Positions 7,158 through 7,216 of a stretch of 7,216 bases of DNA are shown here, piece after piece. The stretch lies in assembly GCA_003445095.1 (NCBI GenBank), contig DLVS01000036.1, positions 1 through 7,216 of the forward strand. Reading direction: 5' to 3'. The notes beneath the pieces are model-generated. The model ran no database searches. It was given only the letters and a program-made list of their open reading frames with translations, and had not been told where the DNA came from. Numbering within the stretch: position 1 is the stretch's first letter; each line of letters begins with the position of its first letter. The DNA is from Verrucomicrobiales bacterium. GTDB lineage: Bacteria; Verrucomicrobiota; Verrucomicrobiia; Limisphaerales; UBA9464. The position numbers and the translations under genes were made by a program.

Positions 7158-7177
7158 AGCTCACCTTTTGGTGAGTT
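7158..7177. other. Short hairpin in the upstream intergenic region
   Basis: AGCTCACC-TTTT-GGTGAGTT forms an eight-pair stem (one G-U) with a four-base loop. It lies 180 bases before the antitoxin start, in a 238-base stretch (6979-7216) with no convincing coding region. No T-run follows directly on either strand. It could belong to the end of a gene beyond the window or to a regulatory leader. Confidence 0.35.
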
Positions 7178-7216
7178 CGACCAACGTCTACCGCTTTCGT
7201 CTGAACCGGTCTTTTT

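Noticed and set aside
7179..7216. Possible terminator ending in the T-run at the window's right edge
   Set aside because: Only a four-base stem (GACC/GGTC) with a loop of over 20 bases could be drawn, and the sequence is cut off right after the T-run.
1..7216. CRISPR array, tRNA or rRNA gene, insertion sequence or transposase
   Set aside because: No regularly spaced repeats, tRNA-like cloverleaf, rRNA sequence or transposase motif was seen on either strand.

Overview
The window is GC-rich bacterial DNA. It carries three consecutive plus-strand genes for large exported proteins, followed by a convergent two-gene toxin-antitoxin module on the minus strand. The exported proteins are built from modules common in the Verrucomicrobia: subtilase, SbsA/Big_5-like Ig, PPC-like, IPT/TIG, Calx-beta and delta-60 repeats. 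Each ends in a short module containing a W and finishing in [LF]YRxR. That combination suggests a verrucomicrobial genome, perhaps of the Pedosphaera/Limisphaera type. This assignment is inference from protein architecture; no rRNA or other marker gene is present.

Layout. Positions 3-959 hold the 3' part of a gene cut by the window edge. It is a paralogue of the next gene, 1044-3674, which encodes a complete secreted S8 (subtilisin-like) serine protease with signal peptide, propeptide, catalytic domain and C-terminal beta-rich modules. The two align without a gap over the last 318 residues, so the first gene is probably also a subtilase whose catalytic part lies upstream of the window. Identity is uneven: about half of residues over the first 189 aligned positions, then about 94% of residues (96% of bases) over the last 129. 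This indicates recent gene conversion or recombination between tandem copies. Related post-stop sequences with a stem-loop follow both genes.

Positions 3836-6265 encode a secreted protein with Calx-beta domains on either side of a run of delta-60-type repeats. It looks structural or adhesive, and no catalytic motif is visible. A perfect 15-base palindrome lies 37 bases before its start.

Positions 6345-6978 (minus strand) encode an AbrB-type antitoxin and a PIN-domain VapC-type toxin, with a 17-base overlap. This pair converges on the secreted-protein genes and has no obvious functional link with them. The remaining bases, 6979-7216, hold the antitoxin leader and a short hairpin but no convincing gene.

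The three plus-strand genes plausibly form an extracellular protein cluster made by tandem duplication and module shuffling. No wholly new system is evident. The points most worth a second look are the conversion tract, the repeated post-stop element and the shared C-terminal module.
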